From CAYVLA01 sp964549615 [NCBI: uncultured Thermococci archaeon] (GTDB taxonomy: Archaea; CAYQAE01; CAYVLA01): DNA of 47,910 nt. A program made the position numbers and the translations under genes. Position 1 is the first letter of the stretch; each line of letters starts with the position of its first letter. The stretch is taken from NCBI GenBank assembly GCA_964549615.1, contig CAZJVP010000084.1, positions 1 through 47,910 on the forward strand, read 5' to 3'. The notes below the pieces were generated by a model that had not been told where the DNA came from, did no database searches, and saw nothing but the letters and a program-made list of their open reading frames with translations. Below, piece by piece: positions 24,097-32,766 of the stretch.

Positions 24097-25308
24097 ATGG
24101 CGAAGAAACAGAAGGAAGTCGGTTTCCTGACGATGGGAGACGTCGTGGCTCCCACCAAGGAAATCCCAAAGATCGGCGTTGGCATGCTCGGGTACGCCTT
24201 TATGGGCAAGGCACATTCCTATGCCTACAAGACCATGTCCTATATCTACTGGCCCCCGCCCGCCATCCCCAGGCTGGTCGCCATCAGCGGCCGCAGGGAA
24301 GGCAGGTTGGCTGAGGCAGCGCGGAGATTCGGATACGAGAGGTACTACACCGACTGGCACCAGATGCTCAAGGACAAGGAGGTTGAGCTCTTCGACAACG
24401 GCGCACCGAACGATATGCACAAGGATCCGTGCATAGAGGCAGCGGAGATGGGGAAGCACATCTGGTGCGAGAAGCCCCTCGGGAGGACGGCCGCGGAGGC
24501 CAAGGAAATGCTCTCGGCGGCGAAGAAAGCTGGCATCAAACATATGGTCTCCTTCAATGGCCGGATGCTTCCTGCCATAGCTCTGGCTAGGCAGCTGATC
24601 AAGGACGGGCGGATCGGCAAGATCTACCATTTCCGTGCGCAGTACCTACAGGAGTGGATCCTTCCCCACCACAACACCCCGCTTGTGTGGCGCCTTGACG
24701 GGCAGGTTGCCGGCAGCGGTTCCCTGGGTGATCTGGCCGCCCATACGATAGACTTGGGCCGGTTCCTGGTCGGCGAGTTCGAGTCCGTCATGGCCTTGAC
24801 CAAGACCATGATCAAGGAGAGGCCGCTGCCTGGAGACCCCACGAAGAAGGAAAAGGTCACCGTGGACGACGCGGTTGAGGCCGTGGTGGAGTTCGAGAAT
24901 GGTGCGGTAGGTACGATCGAGGCTTCGCGGATGTGTTCCGGCCGGAAGAACCATGAGACGATCGAGATCAACGGTTCCAAGGGCAGCATCTACTTCGACA
25001 TGGAGGACATGAACAGGCTGAAGGTGAACCTGATCGAGGACAGAAAGAAGGGCGTTGAGGGCTTCCATGACGTCCTCGTGACCGAGGCGACTCATCCGTA
25101 TTTCGACGTTTGGTGGCCGCACGGCCACATCATCGGATGGGGGGCCACATTCGTCCACGAGGCGAAACACATCATGGATGCGATCGTCAACGATAAGGAT
25201 GTCGGGCCCGAGGCCGCCACGTTCGAGGATGGCTACAGGTGCAACGTCGTCTGCGACGCGATAATGGAGTCAGCTAGAACAGGCAAGAAGGTCTCGATAA
25301 GTTACTGA
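24097..25308 (+). CDS. Gfo/Idh/MocA-family oxidoreductase
   Basis: A 403-residue NAD(P)-dependent oxidoreductase. The Rossmann half begins after a 25-residue lead (IGVGMLGYAFMGKAHSYAYK, a variant of GxGxxG), and the family dinucleotide-binding end is WCEKPLGRTAAEAKEM. The C-terminal alpha/beta domain has GDLAAHTIDLGRF, with the His-Asp pair typical of catalysis. Members oxidise sugars, inositols or amino sugars. The gene may belong with the sugar genes around it; its substrate is unknown. The 3' end overlaps the convergent membrane gene by seven bases. Confidence 0.88.
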   Translation: MAKKQKEVGFLTMGDVVAPTKEIPKIGVGMLGYAFMGKAHSYAYKTMSYIYWPPPAIPRLVAISGRREGRLAEAARRFGYERYYTDWHQMLKDKEVELFDNGAPNDMHKDPCIEAAEMGKHIWCEKPLGRTAAEAKEMLSAAKKAGIKHMVSFNGRMLPAIALARQLIKDGRIGKIYHFRAQYLQEWILPHHNTPLVWRLDGQVAGSGSLGDLAAHTIDLGRFLVGEFESVMALTKTMIKERPLPGDPTKKEKVTVDDAVEAVVEFENGAVGTIEASRMCSGRKNHETIEINGSKGSIYFDMEDMNRLKVNLIEDRKKGVEGFHDVLVTEATHPYFDVWWPHGHIIGWGATFVHEAKHIMDAIVNDKDVGPEAATFEDGYRCNVVCDAIMESARTGKKVSISY

Positions 25309-25919
25309 TCGGGCCGCTGCAGGATGGCCTTTCCGGGTTGGCCGAGCGTCTTCAGGAGCGCTCGCGCATCTGCCTCGGGACAGGTGAGGGCGAGGCGCGT
25401 TTCACCGGAGGATAGGCTCAAGCGCGTTTCGGTCCATATCCTGGAGAATACCTTTGAGCCCACGTACGGTGCCAGGCCAATGGTGTAGAAGATGAGCACG
25501 CCAGACCCCAGTTCGTTTTCCCTCCAAGACCCGACCGTGAGCGAGAAGAGGATGCAGAGGGCGAAGTAGAGGCCGATGACCTTGAATCCTGAGGTGAACC
25601 GCCTCATGATGAAGGGGCTCAGGTAGATCCCCAGGACCGCGAAAATCCAGATTTCGTTTCCAAGGGCATCACGGAAGAAGAAGACGGAGAAGTAGAAAGC
25701 CGTCACGAGCAGCCCCACGGCTGCAAGGTAGTAAGAGCGCTGGACCCTCATCGTCGCCGAGACTTCCAGCCCAGATCTAGGCAGCTCCGTAACGTCGTTC
25801 GCCCGCTTATCCCTAACGAAGATCTTGTCATCCGAGATCCCGCAATCGTAGTTGCCGAGGTCAAAGTACTGTGCCCTATTGTTGCACACGTAATCGCGTA
25901 TGAAATCCTGAGCGTTCAA
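25302..25919 (-). CDS. multi-pass membrane protein, unknown
   Basis: A 205-residue protein with four or five hydrophobic segments (about residues 63-83, 88-103, 112-127 and 136-152), framed by a polar N-terminus (60 residues) and a polar C-terminus (50 residues). I recognise no family. The start is TTG 25919: a TATA-like box (ACATAGATAACCG on the minus strand, near 25946) lies 25 bases upstream, which fits a leaderless gene. The C-terminal Pro-Glu-Ala-Asp-Ala and the polar ends suggest cytosolic tails. Confidence 0.7.
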   Translation of the reverse strand: MNAQDFIRDYVCNNRAQYFDLGNYDCGISDDKIFVRDKRANDVTELPRSGLEVSATMRVQRSYYLAAVGLLVTAFYFSVFFFRDALGNEIWIFAVLGIYLSPFIMRRFTSGFKVIGLYFALCILFSLTVGSWRENELGSGVLIFYTIGLAPYVGSKVFSRIWTETRLSLSSGETRLALTCPEADARALLKTLGQPGKAILQRPDQ

Positions 25920-25968
25920 TGCAACTGAGTTGGCGTTCGTCGGTTATCTATGTTTTCCCTGGCTCCCC

Positions 25969-25995
25969 AGGAAGATGCGTCATGGGCGTCTTCCT
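25969..25995 (-). terminator. hairpin after the DUF72 gene
   Basis: AGGAAGATGC (25969-25978) and GCGTCTTCCT (25986-25995) form a ten-base stem with one G-T pair and a seven-base loop. It lies 12 bases past the DUF72 stop on its downstream side. There is no T tract, so it may be a transcript-end or stability element and not a classic terminator. Confidence 0.35.
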
Positions 25996-26006
25996 GCTAA
26001 GGCGCT

Positions 26007-26735
26007 TTAAAGCTTCCTCAGCAGCTCCCTCAGCTCGAGGGCGTTGGACACTGCGTAGGCAAACGCGTCGTTGTTGAAGTAGACGAAGGAACGCTCGCAG
26101 CCCGCGAAGCTTCTCGAGATCCTCTCGGCCCACGATCGAAGATCGGCCGTGGAGTATCTAGAAGAGTACCAGCCCTTCTCTCCATGCATCCTGAGATAGC
26201 CTACCTTGCCCGTAACCAGAAGGTCGGTCACGAATTGAGGGGAGCTAACGCAGCAGAAGGATACCCGATGCTTGTCCAAGAGGTCGTAGACGCTGTCACA
26301 AAACCAGCTGGGGTCTCTGAACTCCACGACGTGCGTCACCTGGCCGGGTAGGACCTTGAGGAAACCCTCAAGCCTTTCGTCATCGCGCTTCAGTTGCGGG
26401 GGTACCTGCCAAAGGATAGGTCCAAGCTTTTCCTCGAGCTTCTTGGCCCTTCTGACGAGCAGCGCTGTGGCTTCGGCTACTCCGGCGATCTTTTTGACGT
26501 GCGTCGCATAGCGGCTCCCCTTGACCGCGAAAAGGAAGCCATCGGGGGTTCCTGCCTTCCAATGCTCGAAGGTCGACTCCAGAGGCAGGTGGTAGAACGA
26601 ACTGTTTATCTCGACTGTGTCAAACCTTTCCGTATAGTACGAGAGCCTTTTCGAGGCGGGCATCCCCTCGGGGTAGAACCTGCCTTCCCAGTGGTCGTAG
26701 CTCCAGCCTGATGTTCCAACCCTGACGTTTTCCAA
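26007..26735 (-). CDS. DUF72 (YecE-like) protein
   Basis: A 242-residue DUF72 protein, a TIM-barrel family of unknown activity found across bacteria and archaea. Signatures are VRVGTSGWSYDHWEGRFYP at the N-terminus, FDTVEINSSFYHLP, LGPILWQVPPQL, and YFNNDAFAYAV near the end. I place the start at TTG 26735: a TATA box (TTATAT at 26763-26768, minus strand) sits 30 bases ahead, and family members begin right before 'VRVGTSGW'. GTG 26759, eight codons longer, would lie upstream of the predicted transcript start. Confidence 0.88.
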   Translation of the reverse strand: MENVRVGTSGWSYDHWEGRFYPEGMPASKRLSYYTERFDTVEINSSFYHLPLESTFEHWKAGTPDGFLFAVKGSRYATHVKKIAGVAEATALLVRRAKKLEEKLGPILWQVPPQLKRDDERLEGFLKVLPGQVTHVVEFRDPSWFCDSVYDLLDKHRVSFCCVSSPQFVTDLLVTGKVGYLRMHGEKGWYSSRYSTADLRSWAERISRSFAGCERSFVYFNNDAFAYAVSNALELRELLRKL

Positions 26736-26837
26736 GACGTCGTTGCAGATGGTCTGCACAGCTTATATCGTTTGGCGTCCGCGCCGGCCCTCAGGGAGCG
26801 TGACAGATTCGGGCGGGGAAGCGGTCGATAGCCGAAA

Positions 26838-26848
26838 GCTAATAAGGG
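26838..26848 (+). promoter_or_regulatory. TATA box for superoxide reductase
   Basis: AGCTAATAAGG predicts a start near 26869, 11 bases before ATG 26880. Confidence 0.5.
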
Positions 26849-26879
26849 CGGCGTGTTTGCCCCAGCCGAGGCATTTGGA

Positions 26880-27278
26880 ATGGCCGCGAAACTAGGCGAG
26901 CGCATCCAGGAGGCAGACTGGAAGGTAGAGAAGCACGTACCCGTGATCGAGTGCCCGGATAGGGTGAAGGCAGACGAGGTGTTCTCCGTTAAGGTCAGCC
27001 TGGGGAAGCAGGTCGCCCACCCGAATACCACCGAGCACCATATCCGGTGGATCTCGCTTTTCTTCCACCCGGAGGGCGAGAAGTTTACCTACCACGTCGG
27101 GACCTATGAATTCAATGCCCACGGCGAGAGTGCCAAGGGGGCAAACCAGGGCCCTGTCTACGCCCACCACGAGGCTACGGCAACGCTTAGGGTCAACAAG
27201 CCCGGCACGCTCTACGCACTGGCTCTCTGTAACATCCACGGGCTCTGGCAGTCGTCAAAGGAGATAGGCATCTTGTGA
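26880..27278 (+). CDS. sor: superoxide reductase (neelaredoxin type)
   Basis: A 132-residue class II superoxide reductase, which reduces superoxide to peroxide without making oxygen. The iron centre ligands are visible: His19 in EKHVPVIECP, His47 and His53 or His54 in HPNTTEHHIRW, and Cys117 with His120 in CNIHGLWQ. The Lys of EKH18-19 is also conserved. There is no N-terminal desulforedoxin domain. The gene implies an anaerobe exposed at times to oxygen. It has its own promoter and precedes a lone PAS protein by 87 bases. Confidence 0.93.
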   Translation: MAAKLGERIQEADWKVEKHVPVIECPDRVKADEVFSVKVSLGKQVAHPNTTEHHIRWISLFFHPEGEKFTYHVGTYEFNAHGESAKGANQGPVYAHHEATATLRVNKPGTLYALALCNIHGLWQSSKEIGIL

Positions 27279-27365
27279 TCTGGCCTTCCCTTGGCATCTC
27301 ACTCCGCCGCCCGGGGCGTGGTGGAGAACCATGACAAGATGCCTGGTGCAAGAGGAGGTTGGCGT

Positions 27366-27764
27366 ATGACGGGCAAGATTGACGTGGCAACATTCGAGCG
27401 GATAATGGAGTCCCTTCCGGTTGAAATTTCGTTCGTGGACGCGGATGATGCCGTGCGGTACTTCAACAAAGACGGGAACAGGATCTTTCCTCGTCCCAAG
27501 GGCATCATAGGCAGGAAGGTCCAGAACTGCCACCCGAAGAAAAGCGTCGAGAGGGTCGAGGAGATACTCAGGGGCTTCAAGGAGGGAACCCTGGGCGAGG
27601 CAGAGTTCTGGATCCAGATCAAGGACCGGATGATCTACATCAGGTACTTCCCAGTCCGGGATGAAGCAGGGAAATACATCGGGTGTCTCGAGGTCACCCA
27701 AGATGTTACGCGGATAAGGCAGCTTAAAGGGGAGAAGAGGCTGCTCCACGAGAAGCCCGGTTGA
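27366..27764 (+). CDS. stand-alone PAS-domain protein
   Basis: A 132-residue PAS protein of the type found at the C-terminus of DUF438 proteins. The PAS core runs from about residue 11 to 118 with GRKVQNCHPKKSVERVEEI (the CHP motif) and FPVRDEAGKYIGCLEVTQD. No histidine kinase or output domain is attached. It may sense redox, heme or a small molecule and act by binding a partner. The start is ATG 27366, with AGGAGGT seven bases upstream. Neighbouring superoxide reductase hints at a redox role, but that is inference. Its last 41 bases overlap the convergent methyltransferase gene. Confidence 0.85.
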   Translation: MTGKIDVATFERIMESLPVEISFVDADDAVRYFNKDGNRIFPRPKGIIGRKVQNCHPKKSVERVEEILRGFKEGTLGEAEFWIQIKDRMIYIRYFPVRDEAGKYIGCLEVTQDVTRIRQLKGEKRLLHEKPG

Positions 27765-28602
27765 CGGCGGGGGCCATCCCCTTCTCGGCCAGTAGCCGCT
27801 GTAGGGCAATGTCCAGTCCGAGCTCGTTCAACGTAGTTTGATAGAGCTGCCAGGACCTCTCGGAAGGCGTCTTCCCGTAGGTTGCGCGGATCATGATGTT
27901 CTTCTCGGTCCTCCGAACCGAGATGTACTCGAAGATGTCGACGTTGTAGCCGAAGCTCTCCAGCACGAGCCTTCGGAGCGCATCGCTCAGCACTGAGCCC
28001 AAGAGCTTTCGGTGGGTGTAGTTCTCAATCAGCGGGATGAGCCTAGGATCATTTGAGGCGGTGAGCTGGTTGGCCACCTCCCTCTGGCAGCAAGGAACCA
28101 AGAAAATGTACCTGCACCCAAGTTCGACGCCCTTCACGAGGGCCTCATCGGTGGCGGTGTCGCACGCGTGAAGGCTGATGAGAACCTTGATGTCGCGGCC
28201 ATCGTGATAGTCGGCTATCCTTGATCGATGGTACTCAACGTTAGCGTAGCCCATCGCCTCAGCAATGGACCGGCACTTGCTTATGAGCCTGCCTGATGAG
28301 TCGATGCCAATCCAATGGACCTCTCGACAAGCCGTGTCCAGTAGGATTTGGTTCAGAAGGAGGCTGAGGTGGCCCTTGCCGCAAGCGCACTCTAGGACGT
28401 ACAGCGTACGTCTCTTGCTCGTCCTATCCAGGACATTTCGCATCAAGGGAAGGAAGGCCAGCACCTGAGCCAGCTTGTCCCGTCCCTCCTCCTTCAGGCA
28501 ACCCCTCTGGTCGGTATAACCGAGGAGACGCACAAGGCGAAGGGCCACGTCGGAGATATCCTCTGGCAAGTCCGGGATGCAAGGGCGACCGGGCTCTCCC
28601 AT
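27724..28602 (-). CDS. class I SAM-dependent methyltransferase, METTL25-like
   Basis: A 292-residue methyltransferase. SAM motif I is VLECACGKGHLSLLL; the acidic ribose contact is in WIGIDSSGRLI; and motif IV region SLHACDTATDEALVKGVELG with VPCCQREVANQL resembles the METTL25/Methyltransf_32 group. The target (RNA, protein or small molecule) is unknown. ATG 28602 is used here; GTG 28623 would sit at the predicted transcript start of a shared promoter (TTATAT at 28644-28649). It is divergent from the FGGY kinase gene. Confidence 0.82.
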   Translation of the reverse strand: MGEPGRPCIPDLPEDISDVALRLVRLLGYTDQRGCLKEEGRDKLAQVLAFLPLMRNVLDRTSKRRTLYVLECACGKGHLSLLLNQILLDTACREVHWIGIDSSGRLISKCRSIAEAMGYANVEYHRSRIADYHDGRDIKVLISLHACDTATDEALVKGVELGCRYIFLVPCCQREVANQLTASNDPRLIPLIENYTHRKLLGSVLSDALRRLVLESFGYNVDIFEYISVRRTEKNIMIRATYGKTPSERSWQLYQTTLNELGLDIALQRLLAEKGMAPAVNRASRGAASSPL

Positions 28603-28643
28603 TTGGCACCAGCTTTCGGGCACAGGCAAGTTTGACGAAGGTC

Positions 28644-28649
28644 TTATAT
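28644..28649. promoter_or_regulatory. shared TATA element, methyltransferase and FGGY kinase
   Basis: TTATAT is the only AT island between the two divergent genes. On the minus strand it predicts a start near 28621 and on the plus strand near 28672. It may serve both. Confidence 0.4.
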
Positions 28650-28738
28650 GGGTAATCCTGAACTCGAGTGATCCATCGCAAGGCAAGGATGTCCCGGGAG
28701 TTGACTTGGGATTCTGGGCCAACACTGGTCTTGGGTGG

Positions 28739-30283
28739 ATGATAGGTTTGACCCTACTGGGGATCGATGTCGGCACAACCGGAGTTAGGGCACTTCTCTT
28801 CGACCCATCGAGCAGGCGTTGCCACATCGCTGACCGCAGTTACGAACTTTTCCTTCCTGAGCCTGGGCGAGCGGAGCAGGACCCGGATCAGATCTGGGAG
28901 GCGACCAAGTCCGCGACGGCCGAGGTGTTGAGGACGGCGGACGGCACGCAAACGGTTTCGCTGAGCATCTCGAGCCAGGGCGGCACGCTGATCCCGCTTG
29001 ACGAGAAATTCAAGCCCCGTGGCAACGCGATCGTCTGGATGGATCACAGGGCCAAGGCGCAGGCCGATGCTCTGACAAGCGAGTTCGGCAAGGAATTCTT
29101 CTACAAGAAAACGGGCTGGCCGCTGACCGGCTGCCTCCCCTTCCTTCAGATCCGTTGGCTCAAGGAGGAACGCCCGGAGCTGTTTCGCAGGATCAGCCGG
29201 TTCGCATTCGTCGGAGACTACATGACCTACAAGCTATCCGGCATGTGGGTCGCCGACCCTTCGAGCGCGAGCATCACGATGCTCTACAACCTGAAGGACG
29301 GAACCTGGGATGAAGAACTCCTGAAGATGGCTGGGATTCGCGAGGACCAGCTGCCCCAGCTTGCCGACTCGGGGAGGCTCATTGGAGCCGTGAAGCCGTC
29401 GGTCGCACGCAAGATCGGATTCCGGGGCCGGGAAATGCTTGTCTCCACCGGGGGGCACGACCAGTACTGCGCATCGCTGGGTGCCGGGGCACTCGAGGAC
29501 GGGGATCTCCTGCTCTCCGGAGGAACCGCGTGGGTGCTGTTGCTAACCTCAGGTGTCGCGCTGTTCGACGCCAGGAGCTTCCTCTCTCCGGGGAGGCACG
29601 TTATGAAGGGGCTTTGGGGGCTCATGGGCTCCATCTCGGGGGCGGGCGCCGGGGTGAGGTGGCTGGCTGGGTTGCTCCGCGGAAAAAAGAGTCCGGGAGG
29701 CGAGGAAAGCAGGCTCTACCGCTCAATCGAGCGCGAGGGCATGGGGTTGCCACCCGGGTCGGAGCAGCTCTTCTTTTACCCGCATTTCCTGGGCGCCACG
29801 GCGCCGACATGGGAGGCTGACGCAAAGGGTGCAATCGTCGGGCTGGGCCTCCACCATCGCCCGGCCCACGTCTTCAGGGCCCTGCTTGAGGGGATAGGGT
29901 TCGAGGTCCTCTGGAATGTTGAGACCTTCAGAAGCCTCGGGGCCAAGGTGAGCTCCGTGAGCATGATTGGAGGCGCGGCGAGAAGCCTCATATGGCCGCG
30001 CATCATCTCCAACATCCTGGATATGCCCGTTAGGATCCCGAGGATCAAGGAGGCCGCCTGCGTCGGTGCCGCGGTTTTGGGGGGCCTAGGAGCTGGGACC
30101 ATCAAGGACTATCGGGAGGGCATCGACGCTTTCCTGTCGGGCTCCTCCGTCGTGAACCCCGATCCCGAAGATTCGCGGCGCTATAGGGAACTCTCTGCCC
30201 GATACCGAAGCGGGTTCTGGAGGCTTCGGGATGTATGGTCAAGCTCGACGAGGCCTAGATCTTCGCAAAATGCGCTCCGATGA
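28739..30283 (+). CDS. FGGY-family carbohydrate kinase
   Basis: A 514-residue FGGY kinase, similar in layout to xylulokinase. The N-terminal ATP motif is LGIDVGTTGVRALLFD (residues 6-21). The substrate loop WMDHRAKAQA follows near 100, and the second domain holds GGHDQYCASLGAGALEDGD and the C-terminal nucleotide site MIGGAARSLIWPRI. It phosphorylates a sugar such as xylulose, ribulose, fuculose or a related ketose; which one is not fixed by motif. The start is ATG 28739; TTG 28748 is possible. It converges with and overlaps (29 bases) the isomerase-like gene of the sugar operon, so the two may act in one pathway. Confidence 0.9.
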   Translation: MIGLTLLGIDVGTTGVRALLFDPSSRRCHIADRSYELFLPEPGRAEQDPDQIWEATKSATAEVLRTADGTQTVSLSISSQGGTLIPLDEKFKPRGNAIVWMDHRAKAQADALTSEFGKEFFYKKTGWPLTGCLPFLQIRWLKEERPELFRRISRFAFVGDYMTYKLSGMWVADPSSASITMLYNLKDGTWDEELLKMAGIREDQLPQLADSGRLIGAVKPSVARKIGFRGREMLVSTGGHDQYCASLGAGALEDGDLLLSGGTAWVLLLTSGVALFDARSFLSPGRHVMKGLWGLMGSISGAGAGVRWLAGLLRGKKSPGGEESRLYRSIEREGMGLPPGSEQLFFYPHFLGATAPTWEADAKGAIVGLGLHHRPAHVFRALLEGIGFEVLWNVETFRSLGAKVSSVSMIGGAARSLIWPRIISNILDMPVRIPRIKEAACVGAAVLGGLGAGTIKDYREGIDAFLSGSSVVNPDPEDSRRYRELSARYRSGFWRLRDVWSSSTRPRSSQNALR

Positions 30284-31676
30284 TATCGGCCACCTTGGCG
30301 ACCACGGGCGACCAGTCGCCGTAGCTTAGGGCGAAGTGGTGCGACGAACCCTCGAGGCTAAGGGCCGTCAGGAACTCCGCCAGGGGCCTCTTCGGCCTGA
30401 ACTTATAGTGCGGCGTAATGACGCCCTTGATCGGTGAGAAATCGACCACTTCGCCCTCTGTAGCGATGATCTTCAAACGCTGCTTGGCCGCCACGGTCAG
30501 GTTGACCAGCGTCACCGGCCCCGGTCGCAGGGCGAAGCGCAGGAGGAGCGGCCTTGTGGGCAGGCTCACTAGGCCGAGTTCACTCCCCACCAGCTCAACG
30601 GGAAGGTCCGGCCTGGCCAGGCTGGGGTTGCCTTCTCCCATGTGGCTCATGAGAATGGCGCCGGCACCGAAGTCCATCGTGAACATCTCGGTGAAACTAG
30701 CCGACCCTGCCAAGCGCTGCATCAAGGCGACCGCGACCGAGGTCAGCACGTCGCCCTCCCCGGCATAGCCGTAGCCCTCGGAAAGCAACTTGCAGGAGGC
30801 CAGGAAGGGCAGAGTCCGAAGCCAGCCCTCTTGGGAAATGGCCATGAAGTTGGCGGTGAAAGCGGTCATTCCCCTTTCTTTTAAGATCTCCCGGATCGCC
30901 CACTCTAGCCGGGAACTCTCCTCGTGCTCCTCAGGCGTGACGTCCTCGGCCACCTTGAAGGAAAGCCTATCCTCCCGGATCTGTTCGCTGATTGCCTTGG
31001 CAGGCGCACTGCGGGCAAGCTCGGCAAGATCCTTTTGTGGGATGTGGCTGACCTCGACTCCCAGCTCGCTGAGGAGCATCGTCTCGTCCAAGGCGAAGTC
31101 GCCCATCTTTTCCAAGGGGTACCCTAGCATCCCAACCCTGCACTTTTTCAAGAAGCTCACGCCGTTCGCCGCCCTGCACCACTCCTGAACATCCTTCAGT
31201 GTTTGCGGGTCCTCGTAGTGCCCGGTGACGAGGCCGAACCTCTTCTCTGCCCTCAAGAGGACGTTGGCAAGGTCTTGGACTCCGTGCATGCCGTGGTTGC
31301 GTATCAGATCCCGCGGATCCATGTCCGGCGCAACCTCTCGCAGCTTCTGCGTGTTGAAAACCAGAACGGGGAGCCTCGTCGCCTTCAGTGCATGAACCGC
31401 AAGGTGGCTTGGGGCGTACGTAAGCAGAACGACGATGATGAGGTCGACCTGCTCTTCCTCGAACATGCGCACCGCCTCCTCCACCTCATCGCGCGTCTTG
31501 CAGATCCCGGGCCAATGCACCTTCGCGATCCTCCCCAATACCTTCGTAAGCTCCTTGCCGAACTCAGCCATATCGGGCTCCAGCCCCGGGATTGCATCAT
31601 ATAGCCTAAACATCAAGGTCAATAGTCCGACTCTCGGCATGGCCTTCGCCACAGCTCTCGCACGCGCCTTACCCAT
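30255..31676 (-). CDS. L-arabinose/L-fucose isomerase-like protein
   Basis: A 473-residue protein of the AraA/FucI fold. The family pieces IRNHGMHGVQDLANVLLR, THL-like LTYAPSHLAVHAL, and HYEDPQTLKDV near residues 90-165 resemble L-arabinose isomerase. The central and C-terminal domains hold the family GYGYAGEGDVLTSVAVALM and LSYGDWSPVVAKV. It probably isomerises an aldose or ketose or a related cyclitol, but known substrates of similar sequences vary and many are uncharacterised. It is the last gene of the operon. ATG 31676 shares a base with the amidohydrolase stop (TGATG). Confidence 0.8.
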   Translation of the reverse strand: MGKARARAVAKAMPRVGLLTLMFRLYDAIPGLEPDMAEFGKELTKVLGRIAKVHWPGICKTRDEVEEAVRMFEEEQVDLIIVVLLTYAPSHLAVHALKATRLPVLVFNTQKLREVAPDMDPRDLIRNHGMHGVQDLANVLLRAEKRFGLVTGHYEDPQTLKDVQEWCRAANGVSFLKKCRVGMLGYPLEKMGDFALDETMLLSELGVEVSHIPQKDLAELARSAPAKAISEQIREDRLSFKVAEDVTPEEHEESSRLEWAIREILKERGMTAFTANFMAISQEGWLRTLPFLASCKLLSEGYGYAGEGDVLTSVAVALMQRLAGSASFTEMFTMDFGAGAILMSHMGEGNPSLARPDLPVELVGSELGLVSLPTRPLLLRFALRPGPVTLVNLTVAAKQRLKIIATEGEVVDFSPIKGVITPHYKFRPKRPLAEFLTALSLEGSSHHFALSYGDWSPVVAKVADIIGAHFAKI

Positions 31677-32731
31677 CAACCCACCAACCGCTCTGCATTC
31701 CTGAAGAAGATCATCTCGATCTCCTTTCTTCCCAACCCCACCCGATCGGCCGCCCTCCTGAACGCGTCTATCGCCTCGTACAAGAAGAAGGTGATCTCAT
31801 CCTCCGGTTGCCCGATCCGGGTATGGTTGTCCTCCCAGTCGGCATCGAGGATGATGTTGACGTAGTTATCGCCCTCGCAGATCCTCCGCGAGTGCATCGC
31901 GGTGACAGGAAGATCGGATCCGAAGAGCACCCTCTCGGTCCCAACGGTGTCGATGAGCCTCTCGAAAACCAACTGGTTGGCGTTCGCGGAGATGTCAAAT
32001 AGCAGGTTTCGCGAGTCCGCCAGCTCATCCAAGCTCTCAGCATACCTGTCGCAGTATGACCTCCCGACGTGAGCAACCACGACCCTTGCCCGCGGGTAGG
32101 TCCGATCAAGCTCCATTAGCTGCCGTAGGTTCACCTGGTCCATGAGCCTTCCGGGCCTCGGGATGTGGAGGATGATCAACCATCGCTTCCGATCGGCCAG
32201 CTCGAGATGGTGTGTTGGAAGGAAGTCGTAGATCTCGACCCTTTCGGGCGTCTTGCCTCTGGCCATCGAAGGATAGGGCTTCAGCCCAACGAAACCTCCT
32301 GCCTCCACGTACCTTTCCAACTCCTCTGCCGACCAAGCAGGGTCGGTCAGGATCAGACATCGGAGGCCGAGCCTGCGGGATTCCTTTGAGACATATTCAT
32401 TGCCCTTTGCCGGGTCAAAACGCGGGGAGGGATACGGAAAGATCACGGGGCGGACTTCCTTGCCGGGAAACAGAAGTCGGTAGCTCTCAAGCAGTGCTTC
32501 CACGGTCATTCCGTTGGGGCAAACCCTCTCGGCCCAGAAGCTCGGAGCCGGAGCACCCGGGATGATCTCGGCTGGGCTCGTGGCGTGAGCGTGGATGTCT
32601 ATCATCTTCCTGGGAAGGAAGTCCTCGAGACGTTCCCGGTAGAACGGCTTGTCCACGCGATGGTAGTAGGCGTCGGCCCACAGCCTTCCCTTCCTGAGTT
32701 GCTCCATCACACCCAAGCCAGCCTTGCTCAA
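31676..32731 (-). CDS. amidohydrolase-superfamily (Amidohydro_2) enzyme
   Basis: A 351-residue TIM-barrel hydrolase. The metal motif DIHAH (residues 45-49) and later GLKPYPS, ILHIPRP, VVAHVGRSYCDR and LFGSDLP (Asp on the last strand) fit the Amidohydro_2 group, which includes lactonases such as those for L-fuconolactone and pyrone dicarboxylate lactone. In this operon a sugar-acid lactone is a likely substrate, by context only. The start is TTG 32731 (AAGGAGG-type site GGAGGAG upstream at a long distance); ATG 32707 is an alternative. It is 35 bases after the oxidoreductase stop. Confidence 0.82.
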   Translation of the reverse strand: MSKAGLGVMEQLRKGRLWADAYYHRVDKPFYRERLEDFLPRKMIDIHAHATSPAEIIPGAPAPSFWAERVCPNGMTVEALLESYRLLFPGKEVRPVIFPYPSPRFDPAKGNEYVSKESRRLGLRCLILTDPAWSAEELERYVEAGGFVGLKPYPSMARGKTPERVEIYDFLPTHHLELADRKRWLIILHIPRPGRLMDQVNLRQLMELDRTYPRARVVVAHVGRSYCDRYAESLDELADSRNLLFDISANANQLVFERLIDTVGTERVLFGSDLPVTAMHSRRICEGDNYVNIILDADWEDNHTRIGQPEDEITFFLYEAIDAFRRAADRVGLGRKEIEMIFFRNAERLVG

Positions 32732-32766
32732 TTCACCACGCTCCTCCGACGAACCCCTTTTTCGAG

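Noticed and set aside
23926-24630. minus-strand frames opposite the oxidoreductase and other core genes
   Set aside because: They are long only because of GC-rich codon bias on the opposite strand; they lack domains and ribosome sites.
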